Shown here: positions 26,261 through 35,400 of the stretch, one piece after another | How positions within the stretch are numbered: position 1 is the stretch's first letter | Layout: each line of letters starts with the position of its first letter | NCBI GenBank assembly: GCA_025056735.1 | Contig: JANWVR010000062.1 | Span: 1-64,000 of the forward strand | Length of the DNA stretch: 64,000 bases | DNA from: Saprospiraceae bacterium | GTDB lineage: Bacteria > Bacteroidota > Bacteroidia > Chitinophagales > Saprospiraceae | Reading direction: 5' to 3' | Position numbers and translations under genes: made by a program | The notes under the pieces: model-generated | Seen by the model: only the letters and a program-made list of their open reading frames with translations | The model's database searches: none | Told to the model about the DNA's origin: nothing

Positions 26261-27358
26261 ATGGCTCGCATTGCGCTGACGGTAACGAACGACCTGACCT
26301 ACGACCAGCGGATGCAGCGCATTGCCGGCGCGTTGACGCGGGCGGGCCACAGCGTTGTGCTCATTGGGCGGCAGTTGCCCGAGTCGGCGCCGTTGCCGGC
26401 GCGTTCTTTCGAGCAGCGGCGCCTGCGGTGTTGGTTTCGCCGGGGGCCGCTTTTTTATATGGAATACAATGTTCGTCTGTTTATTTTTCTGTTGCGACTG
26501 TCTGTGGATGCTATTGGAGCGGTGGACTTGGATACGCTGTTGGCGGCCTGCGCAGCGGCGCGTTTGCGCCGAAAGGCGTTAGTTTTTGATGCGCATGAAT
26601 ACTTTACCGAGACGCCCGAAGTAACCGACCGGCCGGTGGTGAAGTGGGTCTGGGAAGCGGTGGCTCGTCTCTGCCTGCCTTTTTGCCGAAGGGCATACAC
26701 CGTAGGGCCAGCCTTGGCCGACATCTTTACTCGAAAATATGGACTGCCCTTCGAGGTCGTGCGCAATGTGCCCGAAGCCACGCCGCTGCCCAAAGCGCCT
26801 CCCGCTGTTCCTCCCTATGTGCTGCTCTACCAGGGCGCGCTCAACGAAGGGCGCGGCCTCGAAGCGATGTTGCAGGCCCTGACGCGCTTAGACGACTGCG
26901 AGCTGTGGCTGGCGGGCGAGGGCGACTTGTCAGCATCGCTGCGGCGTTTGGCGCAGGAGCTGCATTTAGGCCCGCGCGTCCGTTTTCTGGGCCGCCTGAC
27001 GCCGGAGGTGTTGCGCGCGCTGACCCCAAACGCCTGGCTGGGCGTGAATGTGTTGGAAAAAAAAGGCCTTAGCTATTACTACTCGTTGGCCAACAAGTTT
27101 TTCGACTACGTGCAGGCCGGTGTGCCCGTGCTGACGATGAATTTCCCGGAATATCGGGCGCTGAATGCGCAGCACCCAGTGGCCTGTTTGCTGGATGACC
27201 TCAGCCCGGAGGCCGTCGTGGAGGCGGTGCGGCATTTGCAGCAGCATCCCGAGGAATACGAAGCGCTGCGCCAGGCGACGCTTCGCGCGCGTTTAGAATG
27301 GACATGGGAACGGGAGGAAGCCCGTCTGCTGGCCCTTTGGGCCGAAGCGTTCGCTTGA
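26261..27358 (+). CDS. Glycosyltransferase (GT-B, group 1/GT4-like)
   Basis: The protein has 365 residues. The N-terminal Rossmann half starts ARIALTVTNDLTYDQRMQRIAGALTRAGHSV, with the acceptor-side H later in VFDAHEYFTE. The C-terminal half carries YQGALNEGRGLEAMLQAL, ELWLAGEGDLSASL, VRFLGRLTPEVLRAL and the donor-site region LGVNVLEKKGLSYYYSLANKFFDYVQAGVPVL. It has no membrane segment. It may act in cell-surface polysaccharide synthesis, in line with the Wzc and flippase genes within 6 kb, but no full locus is present. It starts 4 bp after maf stops. Confidence 0.85.
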   Translation: MARIALTVTNDLTYDQRMQRIAGALTRAGHSVVLIGRQLPESAPLPARSFEQRRLRCWFRRGPLFYMEYNVRLFIFLLRLSVDAIGAVDLDTLLAACAAARLRRKALVFDAHEYFTETPEVTDRPVVKWVWEAVARLCLPFCRRAYTVGPALADIFTRKYGLPFEVVRNVPEATPLPKAPPAVPPYVLLYQGALNEGRGLEAMLQALTRLDDCELWLAGEGDLSASLRRLAQELHLGPRVRFLGRLTPEVLRALTPNAWLGVNVLEKKGLSYYYSLANKFFDYVQAGVPVLTMNFPEYRALNAQHPVACLLDDLSPEAVVEAVRHLQQHPEEYEALRQATLRARLEWTWEREEARLLALWAEAFA

Positions 27359-27365
27359 GGCGGAG

Positions 27366-27373
27366 TACCTTTG
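27366..27373 (+). promoter_or_regulatory. Promoter -7 box of the sixA-like gene
   Basis: TACCTTTG lies 25 bp before the ATG at 27398. A TTTG occurs upstream but at 26 nt instead of 20-21, so strength is uncertain. Confidence 0.45.
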
Positions 27374-27397
27374 CGCGAAAACGCACACGCTCTGCCT

Positions 27398-27892
27398 ATG
27401 CGCATGCTTTATTTGATCCGGCACGCCAAGTCCAGTTGGGATCACCCGGGTCTTCGTGACTTTGAGCGCCCGCTTAACGACCGCGGCCACCGCGACGCGC
27501 CGGAAATGGCGCGGTTGCTCCGAAGTAAAGGAATCCGGCCCGACCTCATCGTCAGCAGCCCGGCCAGACGCGCGCTGACGACGGCACAGTACTTCGCCCA
27601 AACCTTTGGTATAGCCGAAGAAGACATTGTGCGCGAGGAAGACATCTATGAAGCCTCTACCTCCGATATCCTGCGCATCATTCGCGCCCTGCCCGATGAA
27701 GTGCATACCGTTTTCCTTTTCGGCCATAACCCGACGTTTACCGACGTAGTCAATCAATTTTCGCAGACATACATCGCCAACATACCCACCTGCGGCATTG
27801 CCGAGCTGGCGGCCAGCGTAGAGCGCTGGGCAGACGTCCGCCAGGAAAACACCCGGCTCATCCAGTGCTTTTTCCCAAAAGATGTGTTGTAA
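27398..27892 (+). CDS. sixA: Histidine phosphatase, SixA-like
   Basis: The protein has 164 residues from the ATG at 27398 (MRMLYLIRHAKSSWDHPG); the ORF track starts earlier at a TTG inside the promoter. The catalytic RHAKS motif lies at residues 8-12, LIVSSPARRALTTA carries the second Arg, and LFGHNPTFTDVVN carries the second catalytic His. E. coli SixA removes phosphate from histidine of the NPr/ArcB type of phosphocarriers; targets in Bacteroidota are unknown. It is followed after 31 bp by a lipoprotein gene on the same strand. Confidence 0.88.
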   Translation: MRMLYLIRHAKSSWDHPGLRDFERPLNDRGHRDAPEMARLLRSKGIRPDLIVSSPARRALTTAQYFAQTFGIAEEDIVREEDIYEASTSDILRIIRALPDEVHTVFLFGHNPTFTDVVNQFSQTYIANIPTCGIAELAASVERWADVRQENTRLIQCFFPKDVL

Positions 27893-27923
27893 ATTGGTAC
27901 ACTTTTCTTCAATATCACTTGTA

Positions 27924-28349
27924 ATGAAGGGAGGCTTTTTTCGCCGTAGCGGTCGCAATGCCGGCGCAAAGTGCCGTCGAGGGTGCGGTGCTCTGCTCGC
28001 GAGCGCTTCTCGCGGGCATTGGGCCACCTTCCGGCGCGCTGGCCTTTGCCTGTTGTTGGCGCTGGCCGTAGCGGCCTGCCAATCGCCGGAGCAAACGCGC
28101 CTGCCCGAAGAGACCCTCGCGCGCGTCATGGCCGATCTGCACATCGCTGAGGCCGCCACCACTGGCCTTACGGGCTTTCGCAAAGACAGCTTGTTGTACT
28201 TGTATTACGAACAGATTTTCGCCCTTCACGGCGTAAAACGCGAAGATTATGAGCATGATATACGCCTGTTGAGCCGCGATGAGAACCGTATGATGCGCCT
28301 TGTTGAAGCCGCTGAAGACCTCCTGAAGGAAGCTTCAGGCGAGCAATAA
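27924..28349 (+). CDS. DUF4296 lipoprotein
   Basis: The protein has 141 residues from the ATG at 27924. The hydrophobic segment LCLLLALAVAAC ends in a good lipobox with Cys near residue 52, so the N-terminal tail before it is unusually long and basic. The mature part matches DUF4296 of Bacteroidota (LPEETLARVMADLHIAEAATTGL, FALHGVKREDYEHDIRLLSRDENRM). No function is known for the family. It lies between sixA and wzc on the same strand. The true start could be an alternative codon nearer the hydrophobic part. Confidence 0.75.
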   Translation: MKGGFFRRSGRNAGAKCRRGCGALLASASRGHWATFRRAGLCLLLALAVAACQSPEQTRLPEETLARVMADLHIAEAATTGLTGFRKDSLLYLYYEQIFALHGVKREDYEHDIRLLSRDENRMMRLVEAAEDLLKEASGEQ

Positions 28350-28398
28350 TTTTTACCCTGCTAAATCTGCGCAAAGACACGCCCGAACGCCGACGCCC

Positions 28399-30720
28399 AT
28401 GTCTGTTTCACTGAACGAGCCCGCTTTCGATTGGCGCGAATTTTTCTTTCGGCTCTTGCGCCACTGGTACTGGATAGCACTATCGGTGCTTTTTGCCTTA
28501 GCGCTGGCCTGGGTGTACCTGCGCTATGCCGTGCCGCTCTATCAGGTGTCGAGCACTATCCTGATTCAGAGCGATAAAAACCAGCGTACGGTTACCGAGT
28601 CTTATATCGCTGAGAAACTCGGTCTGGAGACCAACTTTGAGATTGAAGACGAGATACAGGTCTTTAAATCGCGCTCCCTGATGCGCCGCGTGGTGGATAG
28701 CCTCCAGTTGCATGTGCAATACTTTTCGGAGGGGCGCGTCAAGACCAGCGAGATTTATCCGGCGCCGGAGCAACCGTTGGCCATTCGGCTCCGGTATGCA
28801 AGGCCTGAAAAGCGGTCCTACGGTTCGAGTTTGCGCATTGAGCCTATTTTGAACAGGCCTCAGGATTTCGCCTGCTCCTTGTCCGAAGGCGAAGGCGACA
28901 CGGTGCATGCGCGCTTTGGCGAGCCGTTTTCGTTGGGCAACGTTACATATTGCATTGACCTCAACGACACGCTTTTTCACCGGTCGGGTTTGCCGCACAT
29001 CATCCGCATCAGCAACCCTGAGGCGGTAGCGCAGGGATATGCGGCCAACATATCGGTGCAGCAGGTGGGCCAGTCCAACGTGCTCGCCTTGAGCATAGCC
29101 AGTCCTGTGCCTGAGAAGGCCATGGCAACTCTGAATGCGCTGATGGACGCCTATGGTCAGTCGGTGGTAGAGGACAAGAATAAGGTTGGGCTACAAACGC
29201 TGCGCTTCATTGATGAGCGTTTGCGCTTCGTGGCCGAGGAGCTCTACGGCGTGGAGAAGGCCGTAGAGAGTTTTAAGAGCGCCCGCAACCTGCCGGTGGA
29301 CCTGCCGGTACAGGCCCAGCGCATTCTGAGCGAGATTTCGGAGCAGGACCGCTTGCTGGCCGAATTAGACCTCCGCGAGCGGCTTCTGGACAGCATTGCC
29401 CTGTTCTTCCGCAGCGACTCAGCGCTCTGGCAGCTCCTGCCGGTAGCTTCCGAAATCATCAGTGGAGAGCTGGCCGCTCAGGTGCGGCAATACAATGAGA
29501 CAGTGCTGCGCCGCCGCTTATTGCTCGAGAGCGCCACGCTCGAAAACCCGGCAACTCGAAGCGCTCTGCGCCAGCTGGGCGAATTGCGCCAGAGCATCCT
29601 GTCCAGCGTGGGCAACCTCAAACGCGAGACCGCCGACCGCCGCCAACAGCTGCAACGGCGCCTGCAGCCGTTTGAGCAACAAATGGCCCTTATGCCGCGC
29701 AACGAACGCGAACTGCTCCAGATCATGCGCCAGCAGCAGATTAAGGAAAACCTTTTCCTCTTCTTGCTGCAACGCCGCGAAGAAACGGCCCTATCGGTGG
29801 CCGCACAGGTCAGCAATTCGCGCGTTATTGACCGCGCCGCCAACGTCGGCCTCATCGCACCCAAGCGCTTCCAGACCTTCCTCTTTGCTGCATTCGCCGG
29901 CTTTCTCCTGCCCGTTCTCTTCTTCTATCTGCGCATGCTGTGGCGCAACACCGTGGATACTGAGGCCGACTTGAAGCAGCTGACCGACCTGCCTTTCTTA
30001 GGCAGCGTGGCCGCTGACCGCAAAAGCCGAAAAACCCCCATCGTCGTGCAGGCCGGCAGCCGCTCAGCCATTGCCGAAATGTTCCGACTGCTGCGCACCA
30101 ACCTCCAGTTCGTCCTCGGCGACGAACCCGCGCCCGTCGTCCTCGTTACCTCCGGCGTCAGTGGCGAAGGCAAAACCTTCCTTTCGGCTAACCTCGGCGT
30201 CGCCATGGCGCTCTCAGGCAAACGAACCGTCGTCGTGGGCCTCGACTTGCGCAAACCCAAACTCACCCAATACTTCGGCGAAGACAAAAACGCCAAAGGC
30301 CTCACGCACTTCCTCATCGGGCAGGCCACCGCCGACGAACTCATCCTGCCCACCCAGGTTTCGGAAAACCTCTTCTACGTGCCGGCCGGCCCCCTGCCGC
30401 CCAATCCGGCTGAGCTTATCCTCAACGGCAAACTGGAACTTTTCTTCCGCCACCTGCGCGAACGCTTCGACTGCGTCGTTGTGGATACTGCCCCACTCGG
30501 ATTAGTGGCCGACGCCCTCCTGCTTATGCCCTATGTCAGCGCCACCGTCTGTGTGGCCCGCGCCGGTAAAACCGACAAACATCTTATCCTTTTCATAGAC
30601 CAACTGTACCGCGACGGCAAACTCAAGCAACCCGCTTTAGTGCTCAACGGCGTCAAAAAAGGCAAAGGTTACGGGTATGGTTACGGCTATGGGTATGGCT
30701 ATGGCTATTACCAGGATTGA
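28399..30720 (+). CDS. wzc: Wzc-type polysaccharide co-polymerase / tyrosine autokinase
   Basis: The protein has 773 residues. Residues 1-510 form the Wzz part, with the first membrane helix (RHWYWIALSVLFALALAWVYL), a periplasmic region with coiled coils (residues ~270-480), and the second helix (FQTFLFAAFAGFLLPVLFFYL). Residues ~560-773 form the cytoplasmic BY-kinase: Walker A SGVSGEGKT, Walker A' VVVGLDLRKPKL and Walker B CVVVDTAPLGLVAD. The C-terminus is a tyrosine cluster of GY repeats ending YYQD, the autophosphorylation tail. It controls chain length and export of capsule or exopolysaccharide together with an outer-membrane Wza, which is not in this window. The gene stands before two tRNAs. 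Confidence 0.92.
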   Translation: MSVSLNEPAFDWREFFFRLLRHWYWIALSVLFALALAWVYLRYAVPLYQVSSTILIQSDKNQRTVTESYIAEKLGLETNFEIEDEIQVFKSRSLMRRVVDSLQLHVQYFSEGRVKTSEIYPAPEQPLAIRLRYARPEKRSYGSSLRIEPILNRPQDFACSLSEGEGDTVHARFGEPFSLGNVTYCIDLNDTLFHRSGLPHIIRISNPEAVAQGYAANISVQQVGQSNVLALSIASPVPEKAMATLNALMDAYGQSVVEDKNKVGLQTLRFIDERLRFVAEELYGVEKAVESFKSARNLPVDLPVQAQRILSEISEQDRLLAELDLRERLLDSIALFFRSDSALWQLLPVASEIISGELAAQVRQYNETVLRRRLLLESATLENPATRSALRQLGELRQSILSSVGNLKRETADRRQQLQRRLQPFEQQMALMPRNERELLQIMRQQQIKENLFLFLLQRREETALSVAAQVSNSRVIDRAANVGLIAPKRFQTFLFAAFAGFLLPVLFFYLRMLWRNTVDTEADLKQLTDLPFLGSVAADRKSRKTPIVVQAGSRSAIAEMFRLLRTNLQFVLGDEPAPVVLVTSGVSGEGKTFLSANLGVAMALSGKRTVVVGLDLRKPKLTQYFGEDKNAKGLTHFLIGQATADELILPTQVSENLFYVPAGPLPPNPAELILNGKLELFFRHLRERFDCVVVDTAPLGLVADALLLMPYVSATVCVARAGKTDKHLILFIDQLYRDGKLKQPALVLNGVKKGKGYGYGYGYGYGYGYYQD

Positions 30721-30761
30721 GACGTGGGCACAAGTTGTGATGAAAAAATTTTCTGCAACTC

Positions 30762-30793
30762 TTGCATACGTCCTTTTCACGCCTTTATCTTTG
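30762..30793 (+). promoter_or_regulatory. Promoter of the tRNA pair
   Basis: TTG (30762-30764), 21 nt, then TATCTTTG (30786-30793). Transcription would start about 36 nt before tRNA-Gly. It is one of the cleanest promoters in the window. Confidence 0.7.
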
Positions 30794-30835
30794 TGCCCGC
30801 ATTTGAGGAAAACGCTCCTCATCACAGAAAAACAA

Positions 30836-30911
30836 GCGGAAATAGCTCAGTTGGTAGAGCGCAACCTTGCCAAGGTTGAGGTCGCGAGTTCGAGTCTCGT
30901 TTTCCGCTCCA
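30836..30911 (+). tRNA. tRNA-Gly (anticodon GCC)
   Basis: The 76-nt cloverleaf has acceptor stem GCGGAAA/TTTCCGC, discriminator T, an encoded CCA, D-loop AGCTCAGTTGGTAGAGC, anticodon arm CAACC-TTGCCAA-GGTTG and T-arm with GTTCGAGTC. The anticodon GCC reads glycine codons GGC and GGT. Confidence 0.96.
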
Positions 30912-30982
30912 TAGATTTCAGCCCACGCAATGGCGTGGGTTTTTGCTTTCTAAGGCATATTAAAGACAAATCGGCCCTTTTT

Positions 30983-31069
30983 GCCCGGGTGGTGGAATGG
31001 TAGACACGCAGGACTTAAAATCCTGTGGCCGTTGAGGCCGTACGGGTTCGAGTCCCGTCCCGGGCACCA
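30983..31069 (+). tRNA. tRNA-Leu (anticodon TAA)
   Basis: The 87-nt tRNA has acceptor stem GCCCGGG/CCCGGGC, discriminator A and an encoded CCA. The anticodon arm is CAGGA-CTTAAAA-TCCTG. The long variable arm (TGGCCGTTGAGGCCGT) marks a class II tRNA. It reads leucine TTA/TTG. It follows tRNA-Gly by 71 nt. Confidence 0.96.
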
Positions 31070-31143
31070 GTAAGTTCCGACAACAGGGCAGCGAGAGAAT
31101 TGGCTTATGGCTGCTATGCAGTCGTTCCTCAAAGTCAGTCATT

Positions 31144-32445
31144 TCATCGCCCTACTAGCGCCCACGCCAGCCCCAGCGCAAGGCTATAAGTGGCCCACCA
31201 GTGCACGTCCAGCCATTCGCTCACGGAGACACCCAGCCGCCGCTGCACATACCAGACTAACGCCATTTTTTCCCAAAAAAACGACAAAACTGCCGACCAG
31301 GCTACACCCGGCAGGCCCCAGAGGTGGATGAATAAAACGCCGGTGGCGATTTTTATCAGCAATTCGGAGAGTCCGACCTTCAACAAAGTTGGCGCGTGCC
31401 CGTAGGCCAGTACAATGGCGTTGGGCAGCAAAACGCGACTGAGGGTAAGCAACAAATAAATGTTGAACAGCGCCGCTGCCGGCTCGAAGGCCGGGCCAAA
31501 GAACGTGCGGAACAGCCAGGGCGATGCGAACAGCAGCGCGATGCTGACCGGAAATACGCGGTGAAACAGCCGCACGCCCTCGCTGCGCATCTCAGCTAGG
31601 CCGGCGACCGGGTCTGCGGCGATGCGCGCCGTGAGCGCCGTACCCAGCCCTGAAGCCAGGGCCAGCGCCAGCGGCAACTCGCGCGAGCCGTAGCGATACA
31701 GGGCAAACGTCGCTTCGTCGCCGTAGTACCAGCCTACCAACCAGCCGTCGAACAGCACGATGGCCTGACCCACCATGAGGTTGAGCACCAAAGGCGCCGA
31801 AAACCGCACGTAGCGCTGCCAAAACAGCGGGCGCCACGCGGGCTGAACCACAGGCCAGAGTGCCGCCACACACCAGAGCAAACGCACGCCGCCCAGCGCT
31901 GCTAACGCTTGCAGGCTACCGCCTAAGCCCCAGCCGGCAAAGGCCGGGACTGCTATGGCCGCCACATAGCCGCCAAACGACAGCGTGCCCCAGGCCAACA
32001 GCGCTCTGCCTCGCCCGCGCAGCGCATAGGCGTGCTCGAGCGGAAGCGTGGCCAGCTGCACCCACAAATGCAGCAAAAACCAGCCCCACCCGCCCGCAAA
32101 CGACAGCCCCGTCAGCACGGGCAACACGGCAGCGCGAGCTGCCCAAAAGACGACGCACACCGCCGCCGACACAAGCCCAAACAGGGCAAACACCTGAAAC
32201 AGGAAAACAGGCCGCTCCGCCTCAGCCAGGCGATTGTACTGAGGGATGATGCCCTGCAACAGGCCGTTGGCCCAGAAGAACGCCGCTACTGTGCCCACAA
32301 AAAGCATGGCCTCGAACCGGCCAATGGCCTCTATGCCGACCGGGCTGCGCGCCAGCAGGATGCTGCCCAACACCACCGAACCTATGCGCAGCACCTGAAA
32401 TACCTGCAAGGCCGTAGCGACAGAGAGCGATGGGCCTCGGCGCAT
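31144..32445 (-). CDS. Polysaccharide flippase-like membrane protein (Wzx/MATE-type)
   Basis: The protein has 433 residues from the ATG at 32445 (MRRGPSLSVATALQVFQVLRIGSVVLGSILLA); the longer ORF in the track is the antisense of tamB and has no coding character. About twelve membrane helices fill the length, with the Wzx-like start (a helix with LARSPVGIEAIGRFEAMLF) and a mid-protein FSAPLVLNLMVGQAIVLFDGWLVG. It should move lipid-linked saccharide across the inner membrane. It starts 2 bp after the stop codon of tamB, so the two are almost certainly cotranscribed and translationally coupled. Confidence 0.8.
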   Translation of the reverse strand: MRRGPSLSVATALQVFQVLRIGSVVLGSILLARSPVGIEAIGRFEAMLFVGTVAAFFWANGLLQGIIPQYNRLAEAERPVFLFQVFALFGLVSAAVCVVFWAARAAVLPVLTGLSFAGGWGWFLLHLWVQLATLPLEHAYALRGRGRALLAWGTLSFGGYVAAIAVPAFAGWGLGGSLQALAALGGVRLLWCVAALWPVVQPAWRPLFWQRYVRFSAPLVLNLMVGQAIVLFDGWLVGWYYGDEATFALYRYGSRELPLALALASGLGTALTARIAADPVAGLAEMRSEGVRLFHRVFPVSIALLFASPWLFRTFFGPAFEPAAALFNIYLLLTLSRVLLPNAIVLAYGHAPTLLKVGLSELLIKIATGVLFIHLWGLPGVAWSAVLSFFWEKMALVWYVQRRLGVSVSEWLDVHWWATYSLALGLAWALVGR

Positions 32446-32447
32446 GG

Positions 32448-35400
32448 TCAGGAGGCGTTTTTGCGCGTGCGCATCCAGCCCGTGAGGCCTTCCATCAGCT
32501 CGCCGAAGGTGTCGAACTCTTTGCGGAAGACCACGCCCCCGCCCGAACGCGAGCGCCGCGCGCCGCCGGCAATGTCGGGCTCCGTGCGGTGATAGACGCG
32601 CAGCCGCCAATGGCGGTTTTGGGTAAATTGAATTTCTACGGCCACATCGCCGCCCACAAAGGCTTCGGTAGCGGCGGTGCCCGGCCGCGCAACGCCAAAC
32701 TGGGAGCCGACTTGGAGGGTAATGCGGTCGTCCTTGAAGCCGCTGGTCAGGCGCACCTGCAGGTCGCGGCCAATGCCGCTGACCGCCTGCTGGTCGGGAT
32801 TGAGCTGGCTGCGGTATTCGTTGTAAATAATGTCGAACTCGATGCTCGACAGCGAGCCGCCGACCCACTCGGAGGCGAGCTCGTTGAGGTAGTTGGTCAG
32901 CTGACTGCTGAGCATTTGGGTGAGCGTGTTGAAGGCCGAAGCCATGTAGTCGCCGCCTTGAATGAGGCCAGCGGCAGTGGACGGAGGCAGGAATGAGCCG
33001 ACCACCACCAAGCCGAACACCTGGCGCGTCAGTTCATTTTGATCTTGACGCAAGAGGGCTAACTTGCTATCGGTCAATGACTTGAGTTGGCCGACTATGT
33101 TGGGAAAGGCCAGGTCGAAGCCAATGGTGGGCTTGAACAGGTCGCCGCGCAGGTGCATGGTAACCACAGTGCGGGTGGGCCGATTGGCTTCGGAGGTCAG
33201 GCCGGGCGCCGTTACCAATTCGTCGCGGATGAGGTTGGTGAGCGACGTGTTTTCGCTGTACACGGCTTTGAGGTTGATTTGAGCGCCGAAGGGATCGCCG
33301 TACCAGGTGATGGTTCCGCCCTCTTCGACGGTGAAGGGCTTGTTGACCCAGTTGAGGAGGGTGAACAGGTATTCGCCGCGCAGGATTCGGTACGTGCCGT
33401 ACATGTTGAAGTCGCCTTCGCGGGTGATGACCATGCGGATGTCGCCCGAGCCGCGGCCTTTGATGATGTCGCCGGCCTGGGCGTCGAAGATGAGTTGTAC
33501 TTCAGCCTCCTCCGTGAGGGTAAGGTTCATTTCCAACGACAGGCCCAGCACGTCGGGGCGCGGGCGGCGCCGGCTGTCGGCGCTGTCAGCCGTAGTGGGT
33601 CGGGCGTTTTGGAAGGTGATAAAACGGATTTCCTGCACGTCTGCGTTGGTGGCGCCCACAGGAATGTACAGGCGGGTATCGCGTCCGGCGGTGGCGTCAA
33701 TGCGGATGTCCACTTTGTCGAGGCTGCCCTTGAACGTGGCGTCGAAGTTGCCCATGGCCTGGCCATAGAACAGGTCGTTGTCGCCCTGTCGGGTGTTGAG
33801 GATGTGGAAGTTCGGGCTGACGCTTCGGATGCGGCAATCCACCTGCCAGTTCTGGAAGTGGTTGTGTCGCAGTCCGCCGGAGACGATGGCCACATTGCGG
33901 CGCGTAGCGTCTAAGAGGGTATCGCCGTCGGCCCAGATGCGGTCGTGGGTCAGGACGATGCGTTCGCGCGGGAGGTAGAACAGGGCCTTGAGGTAGTCCA
34001 ATTGGAACTGCCCGTCGGCCCAGGCTTCGCCGTTGACCTGGACGCGGTCGAGGGGGCCGCCGACGTCTATGCGTGCATCGAGCGTTCCGGAGGTTTTGGA
34101 GATGTCGGGCACGATGAGCTCGAGCACGCCCAGCGGGAAGGCGCGCGCCCGCACGGAAGCCTGAAACTCGCCCGGGCGTATTTCGCCCAACTCGCTGTTG
34201 ACGTGGATGGGCGCATCAGAATTGGGCAAGAAGCCCGCCAAGAGGCGCAGCTCGTGCTTTTCGCGGTCTTTCAGGTAGAGCAAAGCCAGCAGCGGGGCGT
34301 TCAGGTCGGCCATTTCGGCAAAGCCTGACAGCGCTCCAAAAGGTTTTTCATTTAAAAAAACCGTGTCGGTGGTGATGTAAGCCTGCAGGTTTTTCCATTC
34401 AAAAATATCCTCGACTTCGCCGTCTAAGTTAAAAATGTTGCCTCGGTAGGCGATGTTTTCCAATGGCAAGATGCGCTCGAAGAAGCGGAGGTCGAAGTTG
34501 GCTAAGGCGAAGCGGAGGCCTCGTCCGTTGTTGTGGCTTTCCAAGAGGACGCGCTTGAGGTCGTGCATCAGGTAGATGTTGCGCGCTTCCCAGTAGCCGC
34601 GTCGGAAGCGCACGTAGTTGTCTTCTTCCATTTCCCAGCGCTCGTCGAAGAGGGTGAGCGAAGCAGTGTTAAAGTGGACGTTCCACATGGAGTCCGCTGT
34701 CGAGAGTTCGCCTTTGAGGAAGAGGCGCTCAACGACGGAGGTAGTGTCCTCCGCTGAGAAAAGGAAATCAATACGTTCGGCCGATAGGTCGCCCTCAAGG
34801 CTGAAGTGCCCCAGCGGTCGCTTGGGCGAGAGGTTGGCCCAGGGGAGGTCTACTTTGAGGCGTCCATTGTCGCGGTTGACGCGCCAGAGCACTTCGGGCT
34901 GGTAGGCTTCAGCCTCGCCATAGCGCACGGAGGGCGCCGAAGCGCGCAAGTCTATTTGCCCCTGAGGCGCGTTGACGCGGGCGTCGAACTGGGCGTTTTG
35001 GATTGGAGCCAGTTCAGGTACGAACAGCTGCAGCAGATTGCGCGTGTCTTTGATGCGCAATTTGACCTGGTAATTGTCGTCTATGGCGACGGTATCGGGC
35101 AAGGACTTGCCCAGAGCCTGTTGGACGAGCGCCGGGTAATGCCGCTGGAGGACGGTCAGCAGGTTTGTCCACAGGCGATTGACCGTAAACCGGCCGCTCA
35201 GGCTGCCGTCCAAGACGTCGGAAAACAGGATAAAACGCCGCTGCCCGCGGGTGTTGGTGGAGGCGCCAAACGTGAGTGAGTCTAAGCGATAGACCTGTCC
35301 GTACTCTTCCAACCGGAAATGGCGCAGCACGACGGCGCCGTAGAGGTTGTCCCAGTCGGGCGCATAGAGCTTCAATTGCTGCACTTTGCCGGACAGGATC

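Noticed and set aside
30677-31003. 108-residue ORF over the tRNA genes
   Set aside because: It covers tRNA-Gly and part of tRNA-Leu and has no coding support.
32446-32868. N-terminal extension of the flippase ORF
   Set aside because: It is the other-frame shadow of tamB, rich in Arg and Pro, with no hydrophobic pattern.
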